DNA of 33,797 nucleotides from Arthrobacter agilis (GCF_002953615.1 NZ_CP024915.1:2441045-2474841), one strand, 5' to 3'; positions 7,868 through 16,661 are shown, counted from the stretch's first letter. The notes: generated by a model not told the origin, from the sequence alone. Program-made: numbers and translations.

Positions 7868-8162
7868 GAGAGCCCAGCATCATCTTCAGGGATACCCCAC
7901 GACCACAAGGGAACGCAGAGATCCCTACGACGTCTCAGAAATCTCAAGCTTTCCAAGACATCCGTAGGGCTCTCCGCCCGAGTGACCACTCCTGTGAGTC
8001 GCAGTGGTGAATGGCGTGTTTTCCGCCGCTTTCTGTGACCCAGTCGCTCAGCTTCGTCGCGGGATTGTCATGCGGAAGTCTGATCCACGGCACCTCGACT
8101 GGTTGTCTTCTGTGATGCAGGAGGTGTGGGAGTTGGCGGTGTGTAGTCCCGTTGCCGCGAGG
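7868..8162. other. Non-coding gap between convergent genes with possible stem
   Basis: GAGAGCCC at 7868-7875 can pair with GGGCTCTC at 7967-7974. CCCTACG at 7923-7929 can pair with CGTAGGG at 7963-7969. The two pairings share the same GGG, so they exclude one another. It could serve as a bidirectional end region for the convergent genes. No gene is seen. Confidence 0.3.
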
Positions 8163-8861
8163 TCAGATGAGGGAGCTGAAGAGTTCCGCTTTGCTTGTCG
8201 GGCCGGCGACGATGATCTCGTCGTCGTCGTACAGGGTGGTCTGGGCCGTGGTGTAGTCCCATTCCCCGCCCTTGCGTTTGACGGCGACGACCGTGACGCC
8301 GTGTCGGGCGCGCAGGCCGGTGGTGCCGAGTTCGCGCTCCCAGTACTCGCGTGGGGGCCGGGTTTTCACCATCGCGAAATTGTCCTCGAACTCGACGTAG
8401 TCGAGCATGGTGCCCCGGACGAGGTGTGCCACCCGTTTGCCCATGTCGTGCTCGGGCCGGATGACCCGTTCCACACCGAGCTGGGACAGGATCTGGGCGT
8501 GTGGCTCGCTGATGGCTTTCGCCCAGATGGTGGGGCGGTCAAAGCGCAGCAGGATCGAGGTGGTCAAGATGCTGGCTTCCAGGTCGGACCCGATCCCCAC
8601 GACGACGCGGTCGAAATCGGGGAGGGACAGCTGGCGCAACACTTCCTCTTTCGTGGTGTCAGCGCGGACTACGTGGGTGAGGCGGCCGTTGTAGGACTGG
8701 ACGGTGTCTTCGTCGCTGTCGATGCCCAGGACTTCGGTCCCTGCTTCCTCCAGCTCGAGGGCCAGGGCGCCCCCGAACCGGCCGAGGCCGATGACTGCGA
8801 CTGAGTCGGCTGCCGCGACTGCTTCGATGGGTTTGGAGGAAAACATGCGTTGCCTAGCCAA
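8163..8861 (-). CDS. ktrA: Ktr/Trk potassium uptake regulatory subunit (RCK domains)
   Basis: A cytoplasmic protein of 232 residues. The RCK_N Rossmann domain (about residues 18-145) shows VIGLGRFGGALALELEEAG with the GxGxxG motif and an acidic residue after the second strand (GIDSDED) for NAD/ATP binding. The RCK_C domain follows (about 150-230), ending DDDEIIVAGPTSKAELF. It gates the channel subunit encoded immediately upstream. TTG 8861 overlaps the ktrB stop by eight bases and has AAGGAAAGG before it. ATG 8846 is an alternative with a weaker site. The overlap implies one operon. In other bacteria such subunits bind ATP/ADP and in some cases c-di-AMP; which applies here is not visible. Confidence 0.93.
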   Translation of the reverse strand: MARQRMFSSKPIEAVAAADSVAVIGLGRFGGALALELEEAGTEVLGIDSDEDTVQSYNGRLTHVVRADTTKEEVLRQLSLPDFDRVVVGIGSDLEASILTTSILLRFDRPTIWAKAISEPHAQILSQLGVERVIRPEHDMGKRVAHLVRGTMLDYVEFEDNFAMVKTRPPREYWERELGTTGLRARHGVTVVAVKRKGGEWDYTTAQTTLYDDDEIIVAGPTSKAELFSSLI

Positions 8862-10287
8862 TGAGGGGCCTTTCCTTGGGGTATTCGTAGTAGAGCGGTT
8901 TGGAACGCAGCGCCAGTGCGGTGGCCAGGGTGACCGGGCCGAGGCGTCCGGCGAACATCACCAGGATCAGGACCACCTGGCCTGCCGGCGGGATGCCGGC
9001 GGTGATACCGGTGGACAGACCTACGGTCGCGAAGGCGGAGATGACCTCGAAGAGGATCCGGTCGAGGCCGAAGTCGGTGATGAGCATGAGGAACATCGTG
9101 GCGCTGATGACGAGCCCGACGGCGAGCAGCACGATCGAGATGGCTTGCCGGTGCACCGAGCGGGGCAGACGCTTGCCGAAGATGTTGACCGCGTTGCCGC
9201 CGCTGATCTCCGTGTAGAGGATGAAGAGCAGAACACCGAACGTGGTGATCTTCAGGCCGCCCGCGGTACCCGCCGGGCCTCCCCCGATGAACATGAGGAC
9301 GTCCATAGCAAGCAGGGTGACGGGGTTGAGCTGGGCGAAGTCCACACTGTTGAAGCCGGCGGTGCGCGTCATCGTCGACTGGAAGAAGCCTGCGAGGAGC
9401 CGCTCTTCTGGCCGTAGCGCCCCGAGGGTCGCGGGGTTGGACCACTCGACCGCGGTGATGAACACAGTGCCAAGAACGAGGAGGATGACTGTCCCGGTGA
9501 GCACGAGTTTGGTGTTCACGTGCCATGTGCGGGGGTACCGGAAGTGGCGCCTAAGTTCAAACAGGACGGGGAAGCCCAAACCACCAATGATGACGGCGGC
9601 GCAGATCGGCAGGCAGATCCATGGGTCCCCGGCGAAACCGATCAGGTTGTCACTGAACAGCGCGAAGCCGGCGTTATTGAAGGACGAGATCGAGTGGAAG
9701 ACACCCAGCCATACCGCTTCACCAACGCCGTAGCCATACCCAAGGAGGAACCGCGCCGCCAGAACGACGGCGGTGAGTACCTCGACAATCAGGGTGATGC
9801 GCAAGACGCCGAGCAGGACGCCTCGGACGTCACCGAACCCCACGCTCTTCGTCTCGGCCGCCGCGGAGATCCTTGAGCGTAGACCCATGCGTCGGGCCAA
9901 CAGGACGCCGAGGAGGGAGGCGAAGGACATGATGCCGAACCCGCCGACCTGGATCAGTGCCAAGATGATGACGTGACCGCTGCCCGTCCAGTAGACCGGG
10001 GTGTCGACGACGATCAGCCCGGTGACGCAGACGGCCGACGTCGCCGTGAACAGGGCCTCCAAGAAGGTGGCGCTGCCCGGACCGACCTTCGAGGTGGGGA
10101 GCATCAGCAGCGCAGTCCCGATCAGGACCGCTCCCGCAAAACCGAGAACGATCACTTGGGCGGGGTGGCGAGGGCTCAGATGCGCAACCCACATTACGAC
10201 TTTGCGCGCTGTCGGGCGGAGAAGCCCGCCCAAACGTGCCGTCATGGACGCTCGTGACTCCCTGAGGATAGTTCTGCTCGACCTCAC
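8854..10287 (-). CDS. ktrB: TrkH/KtrB family potassium channel subunit
   Basis: A 477-residue membrane protein with four repeats of helix, pore loop and helix. The four selectivity-filter loops are visible: SAVCVTGL near residue 87, SSFNNAGFAL, TRTAGFNSVD and FATVGLSTGIT, each with the conserved glycine. It starts at GTG 10287, where GGAG lies 7 bases upstream; an ATG at 10245 (MTARLGG) is an alternative. It forms the K+ (possibly Na+-coupled) pore with the RCK subunit at 8163-8861. The second, third and fourth loops align well with KtrB. The pair is leftward and isolated from its neighbours. Confidence 0.95.
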   Translation of the reverse strand: MRSSRTILRESRASMTARLGGLLRPTARKVVMWVAHLSPRHPAQVIVLGFAGAVLIGTALLMLPTSKVGPGSATFLEALFTATSAVCVTGLIVVDTPVYWTGSGHVIILALIQVGGFGIMSFASLLGVLLARRMGLRSRISAAAETKSVGFGDVRGVLLGVLRITLIVEVLTAVVLAARFLLGYGYGVGEAVWLGVFHSISSFNNAGFALFSDNLIGFAGDPWICLPICAAVIIGGLGFPVLFELRRHFRYPRTWHVNTKLVLTGTVILLVLGTVFITAVEWSNPATLGALRPEERLLAGFFQSTMTRTAGFNSVDFAQLNPVTLLAMDVLMFIGGGPAGTAGGLKITTFGVLLFILYTEISGGNAVNIFGKRLPRSVHRQAISIVLLAVGLVISATMFLMLITDFGLDRILFEVISAFATVGLSTGITAGIPPAGQVVLILVMFAGRLGPVTLATALALRSKPLYYEYPKERPLIG

Positions 10288-10697
10288 GGGAATGCTCCGA
10301 CCTCCAGAGAGTTGATCGACTTGCTGCAGACGCTCTGCACCAGCCGCTCATTCAACCCCACGAACAGCGAGCTGAGGGGCGTCTTTACATGATCTTGATG
10401 CTCCGAGTCAGTGGATTCCGCCGCAGCCTGTTCACCATTTACGGGGCTTTCGCGCGCGGACCGCTGTCCGCTCGCCAACGTAGGGCAACAGGATCTTCAT
10501 ACGGGAAAAGACCCCAACGAACCCGCTCCTCCTCGGATTCCTGTCTATGAGGGAGACGAAGTGGTTCCGATGCTGTCCCTGTCACACACAGGAGTGAACA
10601 CATCCGACGAGATAGGTGATACCTCCGGTCTCATCGTTGCCCTCCGCATTGTTCCCACCGGCCCCAAACCTGGCATGGTGTACGCGCGCACACTTCG
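10288..10697. other. Non-coding stretch upstream of ktrB
   Basis: About 400 bases without a convincing gene. It should include the ktrB promoter on the minus strand, but I cannot fix -10/-35 elements. I looked for a c-di-AMP (ydaO-type) riboswitch core and did not see one. Confidence 0.35.
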
Positions 10698-11112
10698 CTG
10701 GAAGGCTTTGGGCCGGCCTTCAGACCGCACTTTTTCGCTCTCATCGGTGCGGTTGAGACAGCAGTTGTCACTCTTAGTCGGGCCGTTGATATGTCCACTC
10801 AAGTTGCTGCCAGATTTGGGATAGTGGCAGACCTTCCTGCTTCGGTGTCACGGTTGCGATTGACTGTCGTTGAGATCCGTAACGCCTATGAGCACATCGA
10901 GGACCGTGCTTTCGGTGCGGTTCGGACCCGGCCGAACGATGCCGCGCTAACCATCTCCAATCATCAGACTTTGCTCATTGAGCAATGCCATCGTCTACGG
11001 CGAGCACCGATCAAGCCTGGATATAGATCTTCCTCAACTTCTCTCAGATACTCGCGCCTACCTCAAAGTCGCCGCAGGCGGCAACCACACTCCTGAGGCC
11101 GGGTCCAGCTGA
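10698..11112 (+). pseudogene. Frameshifted remnant of a helical hypothetical protein
   Basis: One frame reads protein-like from about 10698 (LEGFGPAFRPHFFALIGAVE) through the Met at 10791 (MSTQVAARFGIVADLP) to HIEDRAFGAV and NDAALTI. Near 10970-10990 coding character passes to another frame, which gives NAIVYGEHRSSLDIDLPQLL and LSDTRAYLKVAAGG before TGA 11110-11112. The joined product would be a mostly helical cytosolic protein of at least 130 residues. No start codon with a ribosome-binding site is evident upstream of 10698, so the 5' end may also be lost. The family is not one I can name. Confidence 0.6.
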
Positions 11113-11117
11113 ACGAC

Positions 11118-11828
11118 CTACTGACTTATTGCCCGCGTAAGTTCAGGTCCGTTATTGCGGACTGAGCCGACTTCTTTGCCAACGATCCGCGGGACAAGGT
11201 TGGGTTCGGGGACGGTGTCGATGAAGTGCTGCACCTGGTCCCGTTCCGTCATGGTCGAGTCCAGCCACTGATCCTGCAGATCCGCGGGGATGATGACCGG
11301 AGTCCGGTCGTGAATGTGCCCGAGCGCGTCATGCGCGGCCCGGGTGAGGATCGTCGCGGTCACCAGCTATTCGTCCTCGGCATCTTCAGCCTTGGTGGGG
11401 TTGGGCCAGAACTCGTACAGGCCGGCGAAGCCCAGCAACTGGTCCTCGTCCTTCCCGTGGAGGTAGTGCGGGGTCTTCCAACCATCCGTGTTCTTCTGCC
11501 ACTCGTAGTACCCGTTGGCTGGGATGAGGGCCCTGTGTTTGGCGGTCGCCGTGCGGAACGACGGCTTTTCCGTGACCGTCTCGCTGCGGGCGTTGATTAT
11601 CCTCGCCCCCACCTTTCGATCCTTGGACCACACGGGAACGAGTCCCCAGCGGGCTATCTCGAGGCGGCGCACCAGCTCGCCCTCGCGCAGCTGCTCGGAC
11701 ACGAACGGGATCCCCTGCATCGGAGCCACGTTCCACGACGGCTTCACCTCGTCCTGGAACGTCCCATCGATGCTGAAAGCCTCCCGGATAGCGGCCTTGT
11801 AGTCGGTGATGACGAACTGTGCGCACAT
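11118..11828 (-). pseudogene. SRAP family (SOS response-associated, YedK/HMCES) peptidase interrupted by a stop codon
   Basis: The gene starts at ATG 11828 so that the catalytic Cys2 follows directly (MCAQFV), as in all SRAP proteins. The first part contains PSWNVAPMQGIPFV, EIARWGLVPVW, INARSETV and the catalytic region LIPANGYYEWQ. An in-frame TAG at 11367-11369 stops it after residue 153. The same frame then continues LVTATILTRAAHDALGHIHD and RTPVIIP up to 11118, carrying the HxHDRxP motif with the conserved histidine. In family members a Trp often precedes L-V-T-x-T-I-L-T, so TGG to TAG is the simplest explanation. SRAP proteins crosslink to abasic sites in single-stranded DNA. The truncated product lacks an active-site histidine and is probably inactive. 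Confidence 0.85.
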
Positions 11829-12207
11829 GCCATTACTTTCCCGCTCCAGTAGGAACACCATCTGCTCCTACATTCCGTGGGTGGCAGGGCGGCGCGTCGA
11901 TACCCCTGGGCCGCTCCATGGTGTTACATGGGCTGTTATCGGCGTCAGATCATCCGGAGCAGGTCGCCCTCGCCGACATGTGGCATCCTCTGCCACCATT
12001 GGGGAGGCAGTTTGCAATACGGCTTCTGCGCACATTCGCCACTGATGGCATTCCAGTAGCACCACCAGTTCCGACGAGCAAAGCCGCCCGACTCGCGTTG
12101 TGTAAGGGGTACGAAAATGTGCGACCGCTCTCGCCCATGGAGCGACGGCGCCTTCGCCGTGATCCGCTCCATCTCCGGACGCATGTGACGGCTGCGGTGG
12201 CCCGGTG
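11829..12207. other. Intergenic stretch, one possible hairpin
   Basis: No gene is convincing. ACGGCG at 12145-12150 and CGCCGT around 12155-12160 form a compact stem with a 4-base loop, extended by GGAGCG and CGCTCC with a bulge. It lies about 40 bases before the DUF2256/DUF3253 gene, and its role is unknown. A short rightward frame through this region shows no recognisable protein. Confidence 0.3.
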
Positions 12208-12588
12208 ATGAGGTCGGCAGGTCCGGCGCACGAGCCCAAGTCCTGCCGCTCCTGCGGACGCCGCATCGAGTGGCGGAAGAAGTGGGAGCGGAACTGGGAG
12301 GACGTCGTCTACTGCAGCGACGCCTGCCGGTCCCGCAAGATCCGTGCCATCGATACCGCGCTCGAGGAGTGGCTGCTCGCGCGGCTCGACGCCGCAGCCC
12401 GCGGTTCGGGGATCGACCCGGCCGACGCCGCAGCGGCCTTCGGCGGTAGTGACTGCCCGCTGCATGAGCCTGCACGCAACGCTGCCCGCAGGCTCGTCGC
12501 CCGCGGACTCGCGGAGATGGTGCAGCGCGGCGCCGTCGTAGATCCTTCGACCGCCAAGGGATTCGTCACACTGCGCAGGCCCCGCTGA
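12208..12588 (+). CDS. DUF2256-DUF3253 fusion protein
   Basis: A 126-residue cytosolic protein. The N-terminal 45 residues are a DUF2256-type zinc-ribbon-like motif (CRSCGRRIEWRKKWERNW, then VVYCSDACRSRK), with cysteines in the pattern C-x2-C ... C-x3-C. The remainder is DUF3253, a winged-helix-like domain (ALEEWLLARLDAAARG, then SDCPLHEPARNAARRLVARG and VVDPSTAKGF). Both domains are of unknown function and are often adjacent or fused in actinobacteria and cyanobacteria. ATG 12208 is 7 bases after GGTGG; GTG 12205 directly before it is an alternative. It is intact although its neighbours on both sides are decayed. Confidence 0.88.
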   Translation: MRSAGPAHEPKSCRSCGRRIEWRKKWERNWEDVVYCSDACRSRKIRAIDTALEEWLLARLDAAARGSGIDPADAAAAFGGSDCPLHEPARNAARRLVARGLAEMVQRGAVVDPSTAKGFVTLRRPR

Positions 12589-13111
12589 TCCTGCTGACCC
12601 CGCTGAATGCATGACCCCGCTGACCGCACCGTGCGCGGGCAGGGTGTTCCGTCGTCGTCCGTGCTCGGCGCGCGGATGGCTCGAAGCGCTGGTGTTGTGG
12701 GTGGGCATCAACGCAATTCCTGATGCGCATGACACAGCCTTGTTCCCTGCGACCACGAAACGTCCACGCATACCGATCATTCTGCCCGTCTCTCGCCACA
12801 GCATCATCGGTGTGGTGAACTAAGGCTCCGCTGCGCCGACCTGTACGGATGCCTCCTCACGGGCCGGCGCAGCGCTACCATCGTCGTGAAGACCGAGAGC
12901 TGATTGGTTGTCAGATTGCTGCGCCTCCTGCCCCCAGGTGCACGGCACACACTTCCCCTCGCTCCGCTGCTTGTTCCACACACAGGGGGACAAGCAGGAA
13001 CCATCAGCCCGCCTGCACACACCCACCCGCGTCACCGACACCGGAGAACTCACCTCGAGTAAATGGTGGATGTGCACAGCCTCCTCATGCTGGGGTGCTA
13101 CGAAGGAAGCG
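12589..13111. other. Intergenic stretch without recognisable gene
   Basis: Overlapping short frames on both strands have no family resemblance and mixed codon use. A small imperfect repeat of GACCCCGCTGA occurs twice at about 12595-12622. Nothing else is supported. Confidence 0.35.
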
Positions 13112-13333
13112 CTATCGCGCCCGGACGCGGAAGTACCGGAAGCTAAAGATGTAGAGGCCAATGAGCAGAATGCTCCTGAGTACGAACCATGCACCGTCTC
13201 AGCTCAGCTCCACCTGACCAAGCAGTAACGCCAACACGGACAGCAAACCTAGAAACCCCGCTAGAACGATGGACACCCCAGCCATAACGCCAGCGAAGGT
13301 CTTGCTCATGGGCTTCATGACGTATTGGGTCAT
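13112..13333 (-). pseudogene. Possible two-helix small membrane protein with internal TGA
   Basis: From ATG 13333 the frame encodes 44 residues with a strong hydrophobic helix (GVMAGVSIVLAGFLGLLSVL, about residues 15-34) up to TGA 13199-13201. The same frame continues for 28 sense codons as DGAWFVLRSILLIGLYIFSF then RYFRVRAR, and stops at TAG 13112. The second part is also helix-like with a positively charged end, as expected for a second transmembrane segment. I infer a small two-helix protein interrupted by a nonsense mutation. There is no clear ribosome-binding site, so the call is tentative. Confidence 0.35.
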
Positions 13334-13447
13334 CAGCCCATTGAATCAGCCATGCCCCGCCGACACTTCAGACAGCTTTCCAAATAATCGAACCTGGGTT
13401 CTATTTCAAACCCTGCACAAGGGACGGCAGAGGATCAGGACGGCACG

Positions 13448-13830
13448 GAACGACGACAGCGCACCCAGCCGACACGACACACACCACGACCACAGGACAG
13501 GACGCACAGAGGCCTGAGGCGTCAGCCTGGCATGTGCTCGACGAGGTCGCTGACGTCCGGTTCCTGCCCTCGGGGTTGCCCTTGGCGCTGCGCTGGCGGG
13601 ACCGCCTGTGGCCGGTCATCGGCGACACCGATGTCATGGTCCAGCTCAAGCAGCTGGTGGGAACCCTCCACCACTCCCCCGGGCGGGCAAGGCGGGCAGG
13701 GCAGCATGCTCACGATAAGGTTTTGGCGGTTCCAGGCACAGACCAAGCCGGCGTCGCCTGGATCTCGGGGAGGGACAGTGTCTGGTTTGAGCCTTCGAGC
13801 CGCTTGAAGAGGAACTGGCAGGTGCCGCAC
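13448..13830 (+). pseudogene. Frameshifted DUF6504-like gene remnant
   Basis: Frame one contains DVRFLPSGLPLALRWRDRLW followed by PVIGDTDVM (13549-13640). The adjacent frame then gives WWEPSTTPP (13655-13681) and IRFWRFQAQT. The first frame resumes with DSVWFEPSSRLKRNWQV. The order W-R-x-R, then W-W-E, then F-W-R-F, then V-W-F-E, then W-x-V is that of short actinobacterial DUF6504-type proteins. The family is of unknown function and is sometimes found with error-prone polymerase genes. Two compensating shifts are needed, so the gene is broken. The family assignment is from motif order only. Confidence 0.42.
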
Positions 13831-14221
13831 CAGAAGGACAACTCGAAGGCATCCCTCTGTTGTCGAGTCGCAGGAACGTGCCTTCCGTCGTGTCGTCACT
13901 GAACCGAAGGACTGCGGTCTCTGCATTACCCAAAGCTCGCGGTTACCTCCTGCAATCAACATGAGCGCACCCTATGGAACGGAAGGTCCGATCCCCGCCG
14001 ACCGGAACGGTCCTCACTAGCGTCGCTCCGTTCAACCACCGCAGCAGCGCGAAGGCCGAACCATCGCAGTCGTTACAGAGGCGCCGAAGACCTGCACCAG
14101 TCCATACCTATGAGTCTCGCCCGCTGAGGGATCCTCAACCGGACGCTTTGTTCCGTATGACAAAGAATTCCTTTACGGCCTCGGGCGGCTAGGCGTGGGT
14201 TGAGCATGACCATCCCTGCTT
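13831..14221. other. Non-coding stretch
   Basis: No gene or clear signal is seen. It may once have held upstream parts of the broken genes on either side, but no motif supports that. Confidence 0.3.
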
Positions 14222-14467
14222 GTGAAGCACCGCTTCTGCATCGTTTCCACGGCTCGGGGCTTGCTGGAACCGGTGTACGGCTTCCGGTCGCTGCACCACT
14301 TCAAACAGAAGTTCAACCCCCGAACCGAACCGGTCTACCTCCTCTTCGAAAACGAAGTCGACCTACCCGCCATCGGCATCGGCCTCACACGAGCGTTCCT
14401 TCCCGACGCCAGCCTCCGCGACCTCCTCCACGCCGGCGTCGACACCGTCCACCCGAAGGCGCATTGA
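14222..14467 (+). pseudogene. C-terminal fragment of an MprF/DUF2156-type phosphatidylglycerol lysyltransferase
   Basis: An 81-codon frame from GTG 14222 contains LEPVYGFRSLHHFKQKFNPR, then EPVYLLFENEVDLPAIGIGL and TRAFLPDASLRDLL. This corresponds to the extreme C-terminus of bacterial MprF/LysX-type DUF2156 enzymes, where Y-GF-x-SL-x-x-FK-x-KF-x-PR and the LP-x-IG-x-x-LTRA-x-LPDA segment are usual. Those enzymes transfer aminoacyl groups from tRNA to membrane lipid. The catalytic GNAT-like domain and all membrane segments are missing upstream, so this is a dead remnant. Confidence 0.68.
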
Positions 14468-14701
14468 CCGGTCCCACTACTCGCCGGCGACAGCGCACGC
14501 TAAACGATCCTCTAACGACCAGTTCTTGGGTTAACGGCGATGCACGACCATCTGACGAGTGAGCTGTCAGGACGGTCACGATTCAGCGTCTTACCCCTCG
14601 ATTGTTGCTGACAGCTGTTGTTCGGTGTCTATGGTCGAAGGAACGAGTTTAACCGCTACCGCGTGAACCGCACCTTCGTGTTCTGTTTCCGAGAGGCTTT
14701 C

Positions 14702-15169
14702 ATGACGTCGTTCCGTTCAATCTTCGCTACCCCACACCGTGCCTCCTGGGTCGCAGCGTCTGCCCTCATCCTGGTTATGGGCTTGACGGGGTGCTCGAGC
14801 CCTGCGGAAGAGGATATGGATGCGATTGCCGTCGGCGAGGACGGATCCGTAGGTTCTGTGAAACTGCTCAGCGTCCTGGTGGTCTCCGAAAACGAGGGTG
14901 AGCCGGCCAGATTACTGGGCACGCTGGACAACGAAGGTGATGAAACCCTCGAGGTCACACTCAGTGACGAGGACGACAGTGTCACGGTCACTGTCGCCGC
15001 CAATGACCAGTACCCGTTTGACACGAACGAGGCAGTCTTCGACACAGCAGGAGACGCACCAGGGGCGAACACGACCATCACGGTCGAGGCCGACGGCGAA
15101 ACGACGGAACTCACGATTCCCGTCCTCGACGGGACACTCGAGCGATACCAGCCCTACCTGCCCGAATGA
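14702..15169 (+). CDS. Secreted lipoprotein, unknown function
   Basis: A 155-residue protein. ATG 14702 is preferred over upstream in-frame ATG 14618 because GAGAGG stands 6 bases before it and a normal lipoprotein signal follows. The signal comprises a basic/polar start (MTSFRSIFATPHR), a hydrophobic core (VAASALILVMGLTG) and the lipobox LTGC with the acylated Cys. The mature part is strongly acidic and beta-rich (SVKLLSVLVVSENEGEPARL, then GTLDNEGDETLEVTLSDED) and ends LERYQPYLPE. It resembles small actinobacterial lipoproteins of unknown role. It stands alone, 136 bases before the DUF2254 gene. Confidence 0.8.
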   Translation: MTSFRSIFATPHRASWVAASALILVMGLTGCSSPAEEDMDAIAVGEDGSVGSVKLLSVLVVSENEGEPARLLGTLDNEGDETLEVTLSDEDDSVTVTVAANDQYPFDTNEAVFDTAGDAPGANTTITVEADGETTELTIPVLDGTLERYQPYLPE

Positions 15170-15305
15170 TGCCGTCGGCGGCCAACCACTCTGCGGTGCC
15201 GGCAGTGCAGCTTCACAGCCGATATCGGACAGCGGGTTCCATGTGTCTGTTGCCCGCTAGTAAGACGGCCTGGCTGAAGAATGATGACGAAGGAGGCACC
15301 CTGAG

Positions 15306-16661
15306 ATGAGTCGTGTGGATGAACGATCTGTTCGGGAGTCGTTACGCGCCCAGTTGTGGCCGGTCCCGTTGGCGGCGGTCCTGGTGGCGGTCGTCCTCGG
15401 GCAGGCTCTTCCGTTCCTCGATGAGCGCCTGGACTACCGGCTTCCAGCGGCACTGTCCGGTGTGCTGTTCGGCGGGGGCCCGGAAGCTGCCCGGTCCTTA
15501 CTGGAGACGATCGCCAGTTCCACCATCACCGTGACGTCGCTGACGTTTTCCCTGACGGTCGTGACCCTGCAACTGGCCAGCAGCCAGTTCTCCCCCCGCC
15601 TGCTGCGCACCTTCACCCGGGACCGCTTCGTTCACAACACGTTGGCGTTGTTCCTGGCGACCTTCGTGTTCGCGTTGACCGTCCTGAGAAGCATCCGCGT
15701 GGAAAGCAGCGCAGGCGCCAGCTTCGTGCCGGAAATCGCCGTCACCACAGCGTTCCTCCTGACCCTTGCCAGCGTCGTCGGCCTCGTCCTGTTCCTGGCC
15801 CACCTCGCACGACAGATCCGGGTGGAAACGATGCTCCGCGACGTGCACCGCGAGACAGAGCACACCCTCGAGCGCATCTACCCCGAGCACGGGGACACAA
15901 CACCCCGTGATGTGCGTCCTCCAACGGACAGCCTGCTGCTGCGAAGCCCGCGATCGGGTTTCCTGACCCGGGTCAACGAGGACGGCCTCCTAGATGTCGC
16001 TACCCGCTCGGGTGTTGTCGTCAGCGTCGACGTCAGCCCTGGAACTTCTCTCATCGAATCCGTTCCCGTCGGACGGTTCTGGACCACGGACGGAACCCCA
16101 CTCGAGGATCAGCAGTGCGAAGACGTGTCAGAGGAGATCCTCGAAGCTTTCAGCACAGGGTTTGAGCGCACCTCGAACCAGGATCCGTCGTTCGGGTTGC
16201 AGCAGCTCCTGGACGTGACTGACAAAGCGCTCTCCCCCGGAGTAAACGACCCCACGACCGCCGTCCACGCACTAGGTCACATCTCGGCATTGCTGTGCTC
16301 GCTCACCGGCCGGTCCACAGGGCCCCGCACACTCGTCGACCCCGAAGGGGTACCTCGGGTGAAGCTGCACCTGCCGACCTTCACCGATCTCCTGGAACTC
16401 GTCATGGATCAACTGATCACCTATGCCTTCACCGACCCGCGGACTGCAAACCGCACCATCGACATGCTCTCCGAGATCCACATCAAAGCCACCGTCACCG
16501 ACCCGGACCCAACCATCACCACCCCGCTCAACGCGCAGCTCGACACACAGCTGCAGCGTGTCCGCACTGCTGTCGAGAACTCCCCCATGGACGACACGAT
16601 CCAGCGAAACCTCACCGAGCGCATCGACGGCATCAGCACGACCATCAGCATCGGCCGGTAA
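15306..16661 (+). CDS. DUF2254 family membrane protein
   Basis: A 451-residue protein starting at ATG 15306, with AAGGAGG 9 bases upstream. Four hydrophobic segments occupy the N-terminal part (about residues 20-38, 68-90, 110-128 and 143-168), with the family core SSTITVTSLTFSLTVVTLQL and SSQFSPRLLRTF. The C-terminal part (about 180-451) is soluble and contains FGLQQLLDVTDKALSPGVND, which is characteristic of DUF2254 (conserved ALSP-x-x-NDP-x-TA). The function is unknown. It is followed 12 bases later by the YrhK-like gene, so the two form an operon. It is a paralogue of the partial gene at the left window edge. Confidence 0.93.
   Translation: MSRVDERSVRESLRAQLWPVPLAAVLVAVVLGQALPFLDERLDYRLPAALSGVLFGGGPEAARSLLETIASSTITVTSLTFSLTVVTLQLASSQFSPRLLRTFTRDRFVHNTLALFLATFVFALTVLRSIRVESSAGASFVPEIAVTTAFLLTLASVVGLVLFLAHLARQIRVETMLRDVHRETEHTLERIYPEHGDTTPRDVRPPTDSLLLRSPRSGFLTRVNEDGLLDVATRSGVVVSVDVSPGTSLIESVPVGRFWTTDGTPLEDQQCEDVSEEILEAFSTGFERTSNQDPSFGLQQLLDVTDKALSPGVNDPTTAVHALGHISALLCSLTGRSTGPRTLVDPEGVPRVKLHLPTFTDLLELVMDQLITYAFTDPRTANRTIDMLSEIHIKATVTDPDPTITTPLNAQLDTQLQRVRTAVENSPMDDTIQRNLTERIDGISTTISIGR

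Noticed and set aside
8004-8804. Long rightward open frame (266 codons) over the KtrA gene
   Set aside because: It is antisense to a well-recognised RCK protein, has low-complexity acidic composition and no family match. It arises from high GC on the opposite strand.
10288-10697. Possible c-di-AMP riboswitch before ktrB
   Set aside because: I could not find the conserved core or a convincing aptamer fold by eye. A covariance-model search (Rfam ydaO-yuaA) would decide it.
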